Shown piece by piece: positions 41,083 to 49,996 of a stretch of DNA of 64,000 nt. The stretch covers positions 62,001 through 126,000 of the forward strand of contig CACMIV010000001.1 of assembly GCA_902613805.1 (NCBI GenBank), given 5' to 3'. The notes below the pieces were generated by a model that saw only the letters and a list, made by a program, of their open reading frames with translations, did not search any database and was not told the origin of the DNA. Each line of letters opens with the position of its first letter. Position 1 is the stretch's first letter. The position numbers were made by a program, and so were the translations under genes. Source of the stretch: an uncultured Pelagibacteraceae bacterium (lineage in GTDB: Bacteria; Pseudomonadota; Alphaproteobacteria; Pelagibacterales; AG-422-B15).

Positions 41083-41878
41083 ATCGACTCCAGAAAGAAT
41101 TATCTCTTAGAGCTTCTATAAGTCGGTCAACAATATCGTTATTTGAAATCTGATTATTTAAAATATTTTTAATAAATGATTTTTTTTCTTCTATGTTCCT
41201 AATCTTTAATTTTTTTCCATAGTGTTTTTCAATGTATGAATTGAGCTCTTCATTAGAATCTACTAAACCAAGTTTTTTTGCTTGTTCGCCTGTCCAAAAA
41301 TCTCCATTAAAAACTTTTTTGGGGTCTATTTTCTTTTTTCTATTCTTTGAGACTAAATCCTTGAAATTTTCAAATATGCTATCCTGAACTTTGATCAGCT
41401 TATCTATATCTTTTTTAGAAACTTCTTCAAATGGATCTAGAAACGATTTTCTATCTCCTTTCGTAAAGACTCTCCTTTTAATGCCTAGTTTATCTATTAA
41501 TTTTTTGAAACCAAAAGAAGCACTGATCACACCTATTGATCCAACTATAGAACTTTTATTGGCGATTAAAGTATCTCCTGCACACATCAACATATAACCT
41601 CCAGAGGCAGCAACATCCTCTGCGATTGTAATCACTCTCACATTGTTTTTCTTTGATAAATTTCTAATACGATTGTGTATCAGTTCAGATTGGACCGGTG
41701 ACCCGCCTGGTGAGTTGATCTTAATAACTACTACAGATGGTTTTTTAAAGGTAAATGCTTTATCTAGAATAGCGGCACAATTCTCGAGTGTAAGTCCCTT
41801 TTGAAATCTGCCAAGATCTCCAATAACGCCTCGCAAGCCAACTATATTTATTCTTGTTTTAGAGGATATTAAGCTCAT
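41072..41878 (-). CDS. sppA: SppA-type S49 signal peptide peptidase
   Basis: An S49 serine protease that degrades cleaved signal peptides. It has 268 residues. The nucleophile Ser is in [17 protein letters not shown] and the general-base Lys in [29 protein letters not shown] is the usual strand between them. [15 protein letters not shown] is the oxyanion region. The N-terminus lacks a membrane segment, unlike E. coli SppA, so the protein may be soluble. Overlaps glyS by 11 bp. Confidence 0.9.
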   Translation of the reverse strand: MSLISSKTRINIVGLRGVIGDLGRFQKGLTLENCAAILDKAFTFKKPSVVVIKINSPGGSPVQSELIHNRIRNLSKKNNVRVITIAEDVAASGGYMLMCAGDTLIANKSSIVGSIGVISASFGFKKLIDKLGIKRRVFTKGDRKSFLDPFEEVSKKDIDKLIKVQDSIFENFKDLVSKNRKKKIDPKKVFNGDFWTGEQAKKLGLVDSNEELNSYIEKHYGKKLKIRNIEEKKSFIKNILNNQISNNDIVDRLIEALRDNSFWSRYGL

Positions 41879-41971
41879 TTTTTTTAATTTTTGTCTGAAA
41901 TCAATAACTTTTAATTATATGAGACTATATTATAAGTACATCTAAATATAAAACAAAATCATAATTAATAA

Positions 41972-42952
41972 GTGAATACCCCAGTAAAATCATTATCGAA
42001 TTTACTTAAAAGCTCTCTGAAGAGAGTCGAAATAGAAATCAGCAAGAACATCAAGGATGAAGAAAAATTAATTACATTAACAGCAGGCCATCTCATTAAA
42101 GCTAAAGGGAAAAAAATAAGGCCTATTCTAACTTTACTTGTATCAAAAATGCTAAATTACAAAGGTAGTGCGGATGTAACACTTGCTGTCTGCATCGAGT
42201 TTATTCATAACGCTACATTGTTACATGATGATGTAATAGATACAGGAAAAATTAGAAGAGGAAAATTAAGCGCAAATCAAATATGGGGGAATAAAGTAAG
42301 TGTTTTAGTTGGAGATTACCTTTTAAGTAGAGCTTTTAAGCTAATGGTAAAAAATAAGTCTCTAAAGCTGCTAGAAATATTGTCTCAAACATCACTCATT
42401 TTAGCGAGAGGACAAATACAAGACGTAGGAAATAATCAAAATGTCAACTTAACAGAAAAGAAGTACTTATCAATCATAAATGCTAAAACTGCTGAGCTTT
42501 TTAGAATATCTTGTTTCTTACCAACCATCATTACTAACCAAAATAAAAAAACTCAAAAAATATTTAATGATTTTGGTTTTAATTTTGGTATGGCATTTCA
42601 ATTATCTGATGACGTATTAGATTATTTTGGTGACTCAAGCCAAATGGGAAAAAGTGTTGGGAAAGATTTTTTTGAGGGTAAAGTAACATATCCAGTCATT
42701 CATTGTTTCAAAAAATCTGATAGAAAGTCAAAAAAAATTATAGCTAAGCTATTTTTTAAGCGAAAAAGAAGTAAAAAAGATCTGGCAATAATTCTGGACC
42801 TAATGAAGAAAACAAATACTTATAAGAGTTCAATCGAATTTGTTAGAAAATACGCAGAAAAAGCTAAAACTAATATTAATAAATTTGAAGGAAATAAATA
42901 TAAAGTGTATCTTGGTGGACTGGTGGATCATTTAATAATTAGAGACAAATAA
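41972..42952 (+). CDS. ispB: Long-chain polyprenyl diphosphate synthase (octaprenyl type)
   Basis: Makes the side chain for ubiquinone. It has 326 residues. First Asp-rich motif [16 protein letters not shown] (with the DDxxD) and second [10 protein letters not shown] are present. No bulky aromatic lies just before the first motif (NATLLHDD), which suggests a long product. The start is GTG 41972 ([10 protein letters not shown]). It lies 2 bp before aroC. Confidence 0.9.
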   Translation: MNTPVKSLSNLLKSSLKRVEIEISKNIKDEEKLITLTAGHLIKAKGKKIRPILTLLVSKMLNYKGSADVTLAVCIEFIHNATLLHDDVIDTGKIRRGKLSANQIWGNKVSVLVGDYLLSRAFKLMVKNKSLKLLEILSQTSLILARGQIQDVGNNQNVNLTEKKYLSIINAKTAELFRISCFLPTIITNQNKKTQKIFNDFGFNFGMAFQLSDDVLDYFGDSSQMGKSVGKDFFEGKVTYPVIHCFKKSDRKSKKIIAKLFFKRKRSKKDLAIILDLMKKTNTYKSSIEFVRKYAEKAKTNINKFEGNKYKVYLGGLVDHLIIRDK

Positions 42953-42954
42953 AC

Positions 42955-44040
42955 ATGTCATTTAACGCTTTTGGAAAAAATTTTCGATTTACAACATGGG
43001 GGGAATCTCATGGGGAAGCTATTGGATGTGTAATTGATGGGTGTCCTCCTCTAATACCACTTAAGGAAAAAGATATTCAGAAATATTTAGATATGAGAAA
43101 GCCAGGAAAAAATCGATTTGTTACACAAAGAAGAGAAGATGATAAGGTTTCAATTTTATCTGGTGTCTTTGAGGGAAAAACTACTGGAACTCCGATAATG
43201 TTGTTAATTTGGAACAAAGATCAGAAATCAAATGACTACAGCGATATAAAAAATAAATTTAGACCTGGACATGCTGACCTAACATATTTTTTGAAATATG
43301 GAATAAGAGATTATAGAGGTGGAGGTCGTTCTTCCGCAAGAGAAACTGCGAGTAGAGTAGCTGCTGGCGCTGTCGCAAGAAAGGTAATCGGACATATATT
43401 AAAAAAAGATATTTTAATTCAAGGTGCAGTTACACAAGTTGGAAAGCTCACAATTAATCAAAGAAATTTCAATTGGAATGACGTAAAGAAAAATTCATTT
43501 TTCTGTCCTGATAAAAAAATAGTTAAAGTTTGGGAAGAGTACTTAGATCAAACTAGAAAAAAAGGATCATCATTGGGTGCAAAATTATTAGTAAATGCTA
43601 AAAATGTTCCTGCCGGACTTGGAGAACCTGTATATGGTAAATTAGATGCTGACCTTGCAGGTGCAATGATGAGTATCAACGCTGTAAAAGGTGTAGAAAT
43701 AGGAGCTGGTAATGAGGCTGTTGAATTATCAGGAGATGAAAACTCCGACGAAATAAGAGCTAATAAAAATAAAAAAATTATCTTTTCTTCTAATAACTCT
43801 GGCGGAATCTTAGGTGGTATATCAAGTGGCCAGGAATTAAATTTATCAATAACGATTAAACCAACGTCGTCAATTTTGAAGGCAAAAAAAACAATTAATA
43901 ATAAATTTCAAAATACATCGATTTCAACCAAAGGTCGTCACGATCCATGTGTAGGTTTGAGAGCTGTCCCTATTGCTGAAGCTATGATGGCGTGTGTTTT
44001 AGCAGATCATATATTGCGCAATAGAGCGCAATGTGGCTAA
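42955..44040 (+). CDS. aroC: Chorismate synthase
   Basis: Eliminates phosphate from EPSP to give chorismate, using reduced FMN. It has 361 residues. Seen: [50 protein letters not shown] and the C-terminal [18 protein letters not shown]. It is coupled with ispB and meets ispA tail to tail with a 4-bp overlap. Both aroC and ispB feed ubiquinone precursors, though chorismate has many other uses. Confidence 0.97.
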   Translation: MSFNAFGKNFRFTTWGESHGEAIGCVIDGCPPLIPLKEKDIQKYLDMRKPGKNRFVTQRREDDKVSILSGVFEGKTTGTPIMLLIWNKDQKSNDYSDIKNKFRPGHADLTYFLKYGIRDYRGGGRSSARETASRVAAGAVARKVIGHILKKDILIQGAVTQVGKLTINQRNFNWNDVKKNSFFCPDKKIVKVWEEYLDQTRKKGSSLGAKLLVNAKNVPAGLGEPVYGKLDADLAGAMMSINAVKGVEIGAGNEAVELSGDENSDEIRANKNKKIIFSSNNSGGILGGISSGQELNLSITIKPTSSILKAKKTINNKFQNTSISTKGRHDPCVGLRAVPIAEAMMACVLADHILRNRAQCG

Positions 44041-44855
44041 ACTTTTAGATCAACTAAAAAATCAATAAGCAAGAAAGTCTTTTTTTTCTTTAATTTAATT
44101 TTCTTCAAATTCCTTATAGTCTTTTCAGCTAGTTTTTTTTTGTAATTTAGTAAAAAGTCAGCATTTACCTTTGACATTCTTGGAAAATCTGCAAAATCAT
44201 CATTGATTTGAAAAATTTCTCCGATGTACTCTCCAATTTTTTTCATACTAATTTCGAAACTCTTATTTTTGTTTGCACAAATTGCAACTGCTTGACAGCA
44301 ATAAGACATTAATCTTGCAGTTTTTAATTTGTTTAATTCTAATCTCCCACTTACAGTAGGTAACTTTACACTCAAATCATAGTATTGCCCTAAAAGAAGT
44401 CCTTTTTCACCTGAAACTTTGCTCAGCACTTCAATTAGCTTTGTTTTTTTCTTATCTGATATTTTCAAAGAACTACCAGATAAAATTTGATATGATTTAG
44501 TCAATAAAGCACATCCTGCAAGAATTGCAGTATATTCATTGAATTTATAATGCGTTGTTTTTTTTCCTCTCCTAAATTTATCGTCATCCATAGAAGGTAA
44601 ATCATCATGCACAAGAGAATAATTATGTAACATCTCAATTGCTGCAGCTAAATTAAAAATGACACTGTTTGATAAATTCACTTCTTTGCCAAAAATATAT
44701 ACTAGATATGGTCTAAATCTTTTACCTCCTGTATTAATTGAATACAGGATAGCTTGATTTAATAGATTTTTATCTTTACTTAGTTTTTTTTTTAAAAATT
44801 TATTGAATTTAATGGTAAATTTTTTCAAATCGTTATTTATGATTTGATGTTTCAT
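44037..44855 (-). CDS. ispA: Farnesyl diphosphate synthase (short-chain polyprenyl synthase)
   Basis: Builds C15 (or C10/C20) prenyl diphosphate. It has 272 residues. First Asp-rich motif [17 protein letters not shown] with the extended DDxxxxD spacing, and second [12 protein letters not shown] Tyr/Leu pair before the motif (NYSLVHDD) fits a short product. It is coupled to xseB by ATGA. In many alphaproteobacteria dxs follows ispA; here aroC converges instead. Confidence 0.9.
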   Translation of the reverse strand: MKHQIINNDLKKFTIKFNKFLKKKLSKDKNLLNQAILYSINTGGKRFRPYLVYIFGKEVNLSNSVIFNLAAAIEMLHNYSLVHDDLPSMDDDKFRRGKKTTHYKFNEYTAILAGCALLTKSYQILSGSSLKISDKKKTKLIEVLSKVSGEKGLLLGQYYDLSVKLPTVSGRLELNKLKTARLMSYCCQAVAICANKNKSFEISMKKIGEYIGEIFQINDDFADFPRMSKVNADFLLNYKKKLAEKTIRNLKKIKLKKKKTFLLIDFLVDLKV

Positions 44856-45088
44856 TTACTTTTTTTAGATATTTTACCATCTGGCAGTACTTTGATTTCC
44901 TCAAGTTTTAAGACTGCATCGTCTAATTTTTGTTGGCAATGAGCTTTTAATTGCGATCCACGCGTATAATACTCAATAGACTTTTCAAGATCAATGTTTC
45001 CACTCTCTAAATTTTCTACAATCTCAGATAGTTCTTCCATAGCTTTTTCAAAAGAAAGTTTTTTTATGTCATCAGGTATTTTGGTCAT
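44852..45088 (-). CDS. xseB: Exodeoxyribonuclease VII small subunit
   Basis: A 78-residue helical-hairpin protein. The segments LSFEKAMEELSEIVENLESGNIDLEKSIEYY (read as residues 10-40) and GSQLKAHCQQKLDDAVLKLE match XseB. It partners the large XseA subunit, which is not in the window, to degrade single-stranded DNA. Overlaps HDAC (17 bp) and ispA (4 bp). Confidence 0.93.
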   Translation of the reverse strand: MTKIPDDIKKLSFEKAMEELSEIVENLESGNIDLEKSIEYYTRGSQLKAHCQQKLDDAVLKLEEIKVLPDGKISKKSK

Positions 45089-46016
45089 TATTTTGTAACT
45101 CTCTTATATGGGTAATCATTGAATTTTCTAAAGCTTGTATATCATATCCACCTTCAAGCATAGAAATAATTCGGTTATCACAATATTTATCTGCTATACT
45201 CATCAACTTTTGTGTTATCAATTTAAAATCATTTTCTAAAAGTTCTAGTGATGCCAATGGGTCTTTTTCGTGAGCATCGAAACCCGCTGATAAAATTAAA
45301 AAATCTGGTTTTTGATCATGTAATTTTTTTATAATCATCTCATCAAACGCCGATTGATATTGAGATGAATTTGTTCCCGCTTGAAGAGGTACATTAACAA
45401 TATTGCCTACTCCCTTTTCATTTGTATCGCCTGTTCCAGGATACAATGGATATTGATGAGTTGAATAGTAATGTACCTTAGAATTTTCATAGAATATATC
45501 TTGCGTTCCGTTTCCATGATGAACATCAAAGTCGATAATGGCAATATTTTCTAAACCATACCTATTAATCAAATACTTTGCAGATATAGCTACATTATTA
45601 AATACACAAAAACCCATTGAACGGTCATAACATGCATGATGGCCTGGCGGCCTTACAATACAGAACGCATTCATACATTTTTTGTTTATAACGTTATCTG
45701 CCGCGTCTATGCCAGCACCTGCAGCTTTTAATGTTGCCTCAAAAGAACCACGAGATACGGGTGTTTCTTGATCCAGAAAAACTATCTGTTCATCTTTTGG
45801 AAAACGATCAAGAGTTTCATCTACAAAACTTTTATCATGTGCTTCATAAATATGAGAGTAATCTACCTTATTCGGTTTAATTATTGATATATTTTTAAAT
45901 TCTTCATTATTTATTAAATCGATGATATTTTTTACCCGATCAGTTCTCTCTGGATAATCGAGAGAAGATACATGATCTTTAAAACTATCATCGAAATATA
46001 TTTGTGTTTGAGTCAT
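45072..46016 (-). CDS. Histone deacetylase-family amidohydrolase
   Basis: A zinc-dependent arginase/deacetylase-fold enzyme of 314 residues. The active-site His pair is in RPPGHHACYDRSMGFC. The zinc ligands are in IIDFDVHHGNGTQDIFY and the later Asp in LSAGFDAHEKDPLA. Bacterial relatives deacetylate acetoin, acetylpolyamines or proteins. HDAC-xseB-ispA linkage is conserved in alphaproteobacteria. Substrate not determined. Confidence 0.9.
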   Translation of the reverse strand: MTQTQIYFDDSFKDHVSSLDYPERTDRVKNIIDLINNEEFKNISIIKPNKVDYSHIYEAHDKSFVDETLDRFPKDEQIVFLDQETPVSRGSFEATLKAAGAGIDAADNVINKKCMNAFCIVRPPGHHACYDRSMGFCVFNNVAISAKYLINRYGLENIAIIDFDVHHGNGTQDIFYENSKVHYYSTHQYPLYPGTGDTNEKGVGNIVNVPLQAGTNSSQYQSAFDEMIIKKLHDQKPDFLILSAGFDAHEKDPLASLELLENDFKLITQKLMSIADKYCDNRIISMLEGGYDIQALENSMITHIRELQNNDQNT

Positions 46017-46019
46017 TTA

Positions 46020-46658
46020 ATGAAATCTAAAATAATAAATCTAAATTCAAATAATATTAAAATTATAACTAGAAGTCTACTCATAGGAAAAACTATAGTA
46101 ATCCCAACAGATACCGTTTATGGAATTGCAGCCGATGCAAAGAGTTTTCAAGGCGTTGAAAATATATTTAAGATTAAAAAAAGACCCAAAAGATTTCCTC
46201 TTATTCTGTTTACTCATTCAATTGCTGAAGCTAAAAAGCTAGCAATATTTTCACCCTTTGAAGAATATTTGGCATCAAAATATTGGCCTGGACCACTTAC
46301 TTTGATATTAAAAAAGAAAGGAAAAAAGTTTTATAATGGGGACAAAAGATTGTCTAAGGTAGGTATACGCATTCCAAAAAATAAAGACGTTATAAAAATT
46401 CTCGAGTACATTCAAAAGCCACTTGCAACTACAAGCGCTAATATTCATGGAGAAATAAATATAAAATCATTATCACAATTAGGAATAATAAAATCAAAAG
46501 ATGTCGCATATGCAATCGAAAAAAAAGGTAAAATGAGCTTTAAGGAGTCAACTTTAGTTGAAACTAAAAATAATCAAATAAGTATTATACGCGAAGGTTC
46601 TTTGTCTAAAAAATTAATAAATGAAGAATTAAAAAATTTTAACAAGAAACATTATTAA
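46020..46658 (+). CDS. Threonylcarbamoyl-AMP synthase (Sua5/TsaC)
   Basis: Makes the intermediate for t6A37 modification of ANN-decoding tRNAs. About 212 residues. The family signature is KTIVIPTDTVYGIAADA, with KRPKRFPLILF, YWPGPLTLIL and TTSANIHGE. The extra C-terminal Sua5 domain is absent, so it is TsaC-sized with a short tail. I chose ATG 46020, which follows the HDAC start; an open frame from 45972 would overlap that gene and adds no conserved sequence. Confidence 0.92.
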   Translation: MKSKIINLNSNNIKIITRSLLIGKTIVIPTDTVYGIAADAKSFQGVENIFKIKKRPKRFPLILFTHSIAEAKKLAIFSPFEEYLASKYWPGPLTLILKKKGKKFYNGDKRLSKVGIRIPKNKDVIKILEYIQKPLATTSANIHGEINIKSLSQLGIIKSKDVAYAIEKKGKMSFKESTLVETKNNQISIIREGSLSKKLINEELKNFNKKHY

Positions 46659-47254
46659 GCATCTACGAATGCATTAAAAGAAAAACACCTTCTCTCGCCA
46701 TCTCCTCTAAAAGGATGAACATCATGCATTAAAAAAGATGGGAAAATATACAAATCTCCTACCTTAGGCTTAAATGTTTCACGGTGCTTAACAAGCGGAG
46801 GGCTATTTCTGGGCATTGAAACACGACCATCAAAAAATGATATTAAACCTGCTAAATCTTTTTCTCTATTTAATCTTATAGACGAGGGAATTTTTAAATA
46901 ACCTACACCGCTGATGTTACCTCTGTGTAAATGAGGTGGATTAAAATCCCCAGCATACTGACTTACTATCCAAACTCTTTCAATTTTAATTTTCTTAACT
47001 TTTATATTTAATGTTTGCTTATAATAATCTTTTATTGAATTAATTATCTGTTTTTCTATTCCAGCTTTTAGAATTTTATTTGGTATTTTAAACTGCTGTT
47101 TCATACTTCCTATGAGCCTATGATCATAATCATACTTTTTAGATAAGGACTTATTTTTTGACACTTGATCTGAAAACTTGTTTAAGTTTGTAACTGTTCT
47201 CGACGAGAGCTTTGTTTTGCCTATTGTTGGCCCAAATGGTTTATATATCTTCAT
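46655..47254 (-). CDS. Putative 2OG-Fe(II) oxygenase (TIGR02466-like)
   Basis: About 199 residues. The core FNPPHLHRGNISGVGYLKIP resembles the TIGR02466 2-oxoglutarate/Fe(II) oxygenase pattern, where H-x-H replaces H-x-D. The distal part GDLYIFPSFLMHDVHPF holds the second His, and RRCFSFN near the C-terminus supplies the 2OG-binding Arg. Related proteins occur in marine phages and bacteria; substrate unknown. I set ATG 47254 as the start. The upstream codons of the open frame are the antisense of tRNA-Arg. The 3' end overlaps the convergent sua5 end by 4 bp. Confidence 0.75.
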   Translation of the reverse strand: MKIYKPFGPTIGKTKLSSRTVTNLNKFSDQVSKNKSLSKKYDYDHRLIGSMKQQFKIPNKILKAGIEKQIINSIKDYYKQTLNIKVKKIKIERVWIVSQYAGDFNPPHLHRGNISGVGYLKIPSSIRLNREKDLAGLISFFDGRVSMPRNSPPLVKHRETFKPKVGDLYIFPSFLMHDVHPFRGDGERRCFSFNAFVDA

Positions 47255-47263
47255 AGTTTTTTT

Positions 47264-47340
47264 TGGTGCGCCCGGAAGGATTCGAACCCTCAACCCTCAG
47301 ATCCGAAGTCTGATGCTCTATCCAGTTGAGCTACGGACGC
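47264..47340 (-). tRNA. tRNA-Arg (TCG)
   Basis: On the minus strand GCGTCCG (47340-47334) pairs with CGGGCGC (47274-47268) through two G-U wobbles or less. The anticodon arm TCAGA-CTTCGGA-TCTGA gives TCG. D arm AGCTCAACTGGATAGAGC and T arm GAGGG-TTCGAAT-CCTTC are intact. CCA is encoded at 47264-47266. Confidence 0.94.
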
Positions 47341-47363
47341 ATCTATATTATATTTCACGTACC

Positions 47364-47786
47364 ATGCTTTTTCTTAATATACTAGAGAAATTAGGACGAA
47401 AAAAAGTTGTGATGGACAGAGGTCCCTCACACCCAGAATATCATTTAGCGAAACCATGGACTGCTAGATATTATTTACTATTTAAAAAAAGACCGAAATG
47501 GTTTCCTTTCAATATACTTATTCATCATATTTTAGATAATGATCATGGAATTGGACTGCACAATCATCCCTTTCCATATATTACAATTATTTTAAGTGGC
47601 GGTTACTGGGAGACAAACACCAACGAAGAAAGAAAATGGCGTGGTAAATTTTATATAGGTTTTAGAAGTGCTGACAATTTACACCGAGTTGACTTAGAGC
47701 CAGGCATTAAGCCAATCACAATTTATATTGCTGGTCCTTACGGACTGAGAAAAAAAGGAAGAAGTGAATACGGGACTTTAAACTAA
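47364..47786 (+). CDS. Cupin-like hypothetical protein
   Basis: A 140-residue protein with one recognisable cupin-type strand set, GLHNHPFPYITIILSGGYWE (HxH and a downstream Glu), followed by DNLHRVDLEPGIKPITIYIAG with a possible third His. That pattern can hold a divalent metal, but no function is claimed. The start at ATG 47364 avoids the antisense of tRNA-Arg, which an open frame from 47178 would include. It overlaps the convergent GIY-YIG gene by 9 bp. Confidence 0.7.
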   Translation: MLFLNILEKLGRKKVVMDRGPSHPEYHLAKPWTARYYLLFKKRPKWFPFNILIHHILDNDHGIGLHNHPFPYITIILSGGYWETNTNEERKWRGKFYIGFRSADNLHRVDLEPGIKPITIYIAGPYGLRKKGRSEYGTLN

Positions 47787-48038
47787 TTTTTTTCTTAGTT
47801 GCGTTCTGAGTTTACGGTCTTTTTTTAAAACAATTTCCCTTTTCATTGCGTCAGATTTAGACTCAAAAATCTCTTTATACAAAAGCTTCCATTTGCTACC
47901 TCTAGTATATTTTGCACCTTTTGAAGTGTTATGAGCCCTTATCCTTTTATCAATATCATTACTCCAACCAACATATGTTCTAGGCTTAGGATTGGTCGTG
48001 CCAATGATATACACATAGAATTTCATGATTCTAAACAT
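47778..48038 (-). CDS. GIY-YIG domain endonuclease-like protein
   Basis: A stand-alone GIY-YIG domain of 86 residues. The first strand is FYVYIIGTTN and the second TYVGWSNDIDKRIRAHN (the Tyr-Val-Gly variant with catalytic Arg), then YTRGSKWKLLYKE with a Glu near residue 69. Such small proteins (YhbQ/UPF0213) are widespread; a DNA-repair nuclease role is suspected for the family. A start at ATG 48026 (MKFYVYII) would be equally good. Confidence 0.85.
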   Translation of the reverse strand: MFRIMKFYVYIIGTTNPKPRTYVGWSNDIDKRIRAHNTSKGAKYTRGSKWKLLYKEIFESKSDAMKREIVLKKDRKLRTQLRKKLV

Positions 48039-48043
48039 AATAA

Positions 48044-48071
48044 TTGTAATTAGTACTTAATTAAATATAGT
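48044..48071 (+). promoter_or_regulatory. Candidate sigma-70 promoter of the small lipoprotein gene
   Basis: TTGTAA (48044-48049) and TATAGT (48066-48071) are 16 bp apart, with a predicted start about 48078 and a Shine-Dalgarno AGGAG at 48086-48090. It is one of the better promoter matches in the window. Confidence 0.45.
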
Positions 48072-48097
48072 ATATGTAAATAAATAGGAGAAAAAGC

Positions 48098-48214
48098 ATG
48101 CGTACTACTCTTACAGTTTTAGCTTTCAGTTTTATGATTTCAGCTTGTACTACATTACAAAGCATAAATGAAACTATTAAAGGTGATGGCGTTCCTTATA
48201 TTCCAGGAATATAA
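48098..48214 (+). CDS. 38-residue putative lipoprotein
   Basis: ATG 48098 to TAA 48214. The N-terminus MRTTLTVLAFSFMISAC is a lipoprotein signal with lipobox ISAC. The mature peptide after the lipidated Cys is only 22 residues (TTLQSINETIKGDG then VPYIPGI). A strong AGGAG lies 7 bp upstream of the ATG, a plausible promoter precedes it and a hairpin terminator follows, so it is a monocistronic gene. In size it resembles entericidin-like peptides, but the sequence does not match those I know. Function unknown. Confidence 0.75.
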   Translation: MRTTLTVLAFSFMISACTTLQSINETIKGDGVPYIPGI

Positions 48215-48220
48215 ATATTA

Positions 48221-48259
48221 AAAGCTGGCCCTTTTTTAGGGTCAGTTTTCTTTTTTTTG
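48221..48259 (+). terminator. Rho-independent terminator
   Basis: The stem CTGGCCCT (48225-48232) pairs with AGGGTCAG (48238-48245) around a five-T loop, with one G-U pair. An A-run before and a T-rich tract (48246-48259) after complete a classical intrinsic terminator. It ends the lipoprotein transcript. Confidence 0.85.
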
Positions 48260-48320
48260 TAATAATAAGAAAAAAAATTTAATTAGTCAAAGTGCCTGCT
48301 TAAATTTTATAGTTCCCAAT

Positions 48321-49448
48321 ATGTATAAAGTTCAAATTTCTGGAACCGGCCTTTACACTCCTAAGGAAAAAATCTCCAATGAAGAATTGGTGCAATCATT
48401 CAATAAATATGTTGATGAATTTAATGAAATAAATTCAGAAGAAATTAATAATGGGAAAATTCAACCTTTAGAAAAATCCAGTGCTAAATTCATAGAAAAA
48501 GCATCAGGTGTTAAATCAAGATATGTACAAAATAAAACAGGAATTCTAGATACTTCTTTTATGAGGCCTAAATTGAGAGAAAGGTCAGAAGAAGAATTAT
48601 CTAATTTAGCTGAAATGGGGGTCATTGCAGCTAAAGATGCGATTAAAAACTCAAATATAGATGTAGATGATATTGATGCAGTAATTGTAGCTTGTTCAAA
48701 TCTTGAGCGTGCCTATCCAGCAATTGCAATTGAAATACAAAATGCTTTGGATATCAAAGGTTTTGCTTTTGATATGAATGTTGCATGTTCATCAGCAACT
48801 TTTGGAATTCAAACTATCTTCGACATGGTAAAGTCTGGAAGTATAAAGTCTGCTATCATGATTAATCCTGAAATTTGTACCGGACATTTAAATTTTAGAG
48901 ATCGAGACTGTCATTTTATTTTTGGAGACGTTGCGACTGCAGTTATTTTAGAACGTCTTAATGAAGAAAATATAAAAGAAAACTCCTATGAAATAATTGG
49001 CACGAGATTATTAACAAAGTTTTCAAACAATATAAGAAATAATTATGGCTTTTTAAATAATTCGTCGCCTGATGGCGTTGGTCAGTCAGACAAATTATTT
49101 CATCAAAATGGACGAAAAGTATTTAAGGAAGTTGTTCCAGAAGTTTCTAACTTGATTAAATCTCATTTAGAAGAAAATAACTTATCAGCCAATGATCTCA
49201 AAGGTATGTATCTTCATCAAGCAAACGAGAATATGAATGTTTTAATTTCAAAGTATGTATTGGGAAAAGATGCCCCAAAAGAATTAGCACCTGTAGTTTT
49301 GGATGAATATGCAAATACAAGTTCAGCTGGTTCGATTATTGCCTTTCATAAATACAATAAATCATTAAATAAAAATGATTTAGCAATTATATGTTCATTT
49401 GGAGCTGGTTATTCAGTTGGAAATGTAATTGTAAAAAAGATAGCTTAA
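48321..49448 (+). CDS. 3-oxoacyl-ACP synthase III (KAS III) family protein
   Basis: A thiolase-fold condensing enzyme of 375 residues. The catalytic triad is C156 (DMNVACSSATFG), H299 (YLHQANENMN) and N332 (DEYANTSSAGS). It is longer than FabH (about 320), with an extended N-terminal region (about 30-80, rich in Glu/Asn). It may be a FabH2-like enzyme acting on special acyl starters instead of the housekeeping FabH. No acyl-carrier gene is adjacent. TATAGT at about 48311 may be part of its promoter. It converges on the HD-domain gene with a 4-bp overlap. Confidence 0.88.
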   Translation: MYKVQISGTGLYTPKEKISNEELVQSFNKYVDEFNEINSEEINNGKIQPLEKSSAKFIEKASGVKSRYVQNKTGILDTSFMRPKLRERSEEELSNLAEMGVIAAKDAIKNSNIDVDDIDAVIVACSNLERAYPAIAIEIQNALDIKGFAFDMNVACSSATFGIQTIFDMVKSGSIKSAIMINPEICTGHLNFRDRDCHFIFGDVATAVILERLNEENIKENSYEIIGTRLLTKFSNNIRNNYGFLNNSSPDGVGQSDKLFHQNGRKVFKEVVPEVSNLIKSHLEENNLSANDLKGMYLHQANENMNVLISKYVLGKDAPKELAPVVLDEYANTSSAGSIIAFHKYNKSLNKNDLAIICSFGAGYSVGNVIVKKIA

Positions 49449-49996
49449 AAATTTGGCTCTTTAGAAAATAATCTTCTCACCATTGGTTCAAAATGATCTA
49501 ACGGGTAGGATTCATAATTAGGATCAAAAGATTTTTGATCCCACTTTTCACAAAAGTCGACCGCATCTTGATAGTATGGGTGACTCTTAAATTTATCTCG
49601 TGAATTTCTATCTTTGCCTAAATGATGAGCATAATAATATTCTTGAAAAAGACCATGATGCAACATAATCCAATGAACTTTCTCAGATACATACGGCCTT
49701 AAAACAGCGGCTATGAGCTGACTGTGATTGTACGGAGCAAGACTGTCTCCTATATCATGCAACAATGTAGCAACAATCATTTCTTCATCTGCCCCATCTT
49801 TTTCAGCCCTGGTTGCTGATTGTAAAGAATGCTCAAGTCTTGTTACTTGGTACCCATCCACTGAATTATCTAAGTTTTTTAAAGACTCTAAAATTCGATC
49901 AGGAAGTTCATTTACAAAGTTTTTTTCATATTCAGCCAAAAGTTCATAATCTTCTTTTGATCCTTTTTTCATTTCGGTAAACTTGACTGTCTTCAT
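49445..49996 (-). CDS. HD-domain diiron oxygenase, TmpB/PhnZ-like
   Basis: A 183-residue HD protein. All six metal ligands of the PhnZ mixed-valent diiron oxygenases can be placed: H56 (RLEHSLQSA), H80-D81 (LLHDIGD), H91 (NHSQL), H114 (LHHG) and D153 (KWDQ). The lid Tyr/Glu of PhnZ are not at the equivalent positions, so it is not PhnZ itself. It shares an ATGA overlap with the BBOX-type dioxygenase gene. That pairing matches TmpA/TmpB, in which TmpB splits 1-hydroxy-trimethylaminoethylphosphonate to glycine betaine and phosphate. The role here is inferred from the pairing and the betaine context. Other onium phosphonates are possible. Confidence 0.72.
   Translation of the reverse strand: MKTVKFTEMKKGSKEDYELLAEYEKNFVNELPDRILESLKNLDNSVDGYQVTRLEHSLQSATRAEKDGADEEMIVATLLHDIGDSLAPYNHSQLIAAVLRPYVSEKVHWIMLHHGLFQEYYYAHHLGKDRNSRDKFKSHPYYQDAVDFCEKWDQKSFDPNYESYPLDHFEPMVRRLFSKEPNF

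Noticed and set aside
47255-47293. Open frame extending the 2OG-Fe(II) oxygenase by 13 residues
   Set aside because: Most of the extra codons (47264 onwards) lie in tRNA-Arg; ATG 47254 is the first start outside it.
47178-47363. 62-residue N-terminal extension of the cupin-like gene
   Set aside because: It reads the opposite strand of tRNA-Arg and of the oxygenase 5' end; ATG 47364 is the first start clear of both.
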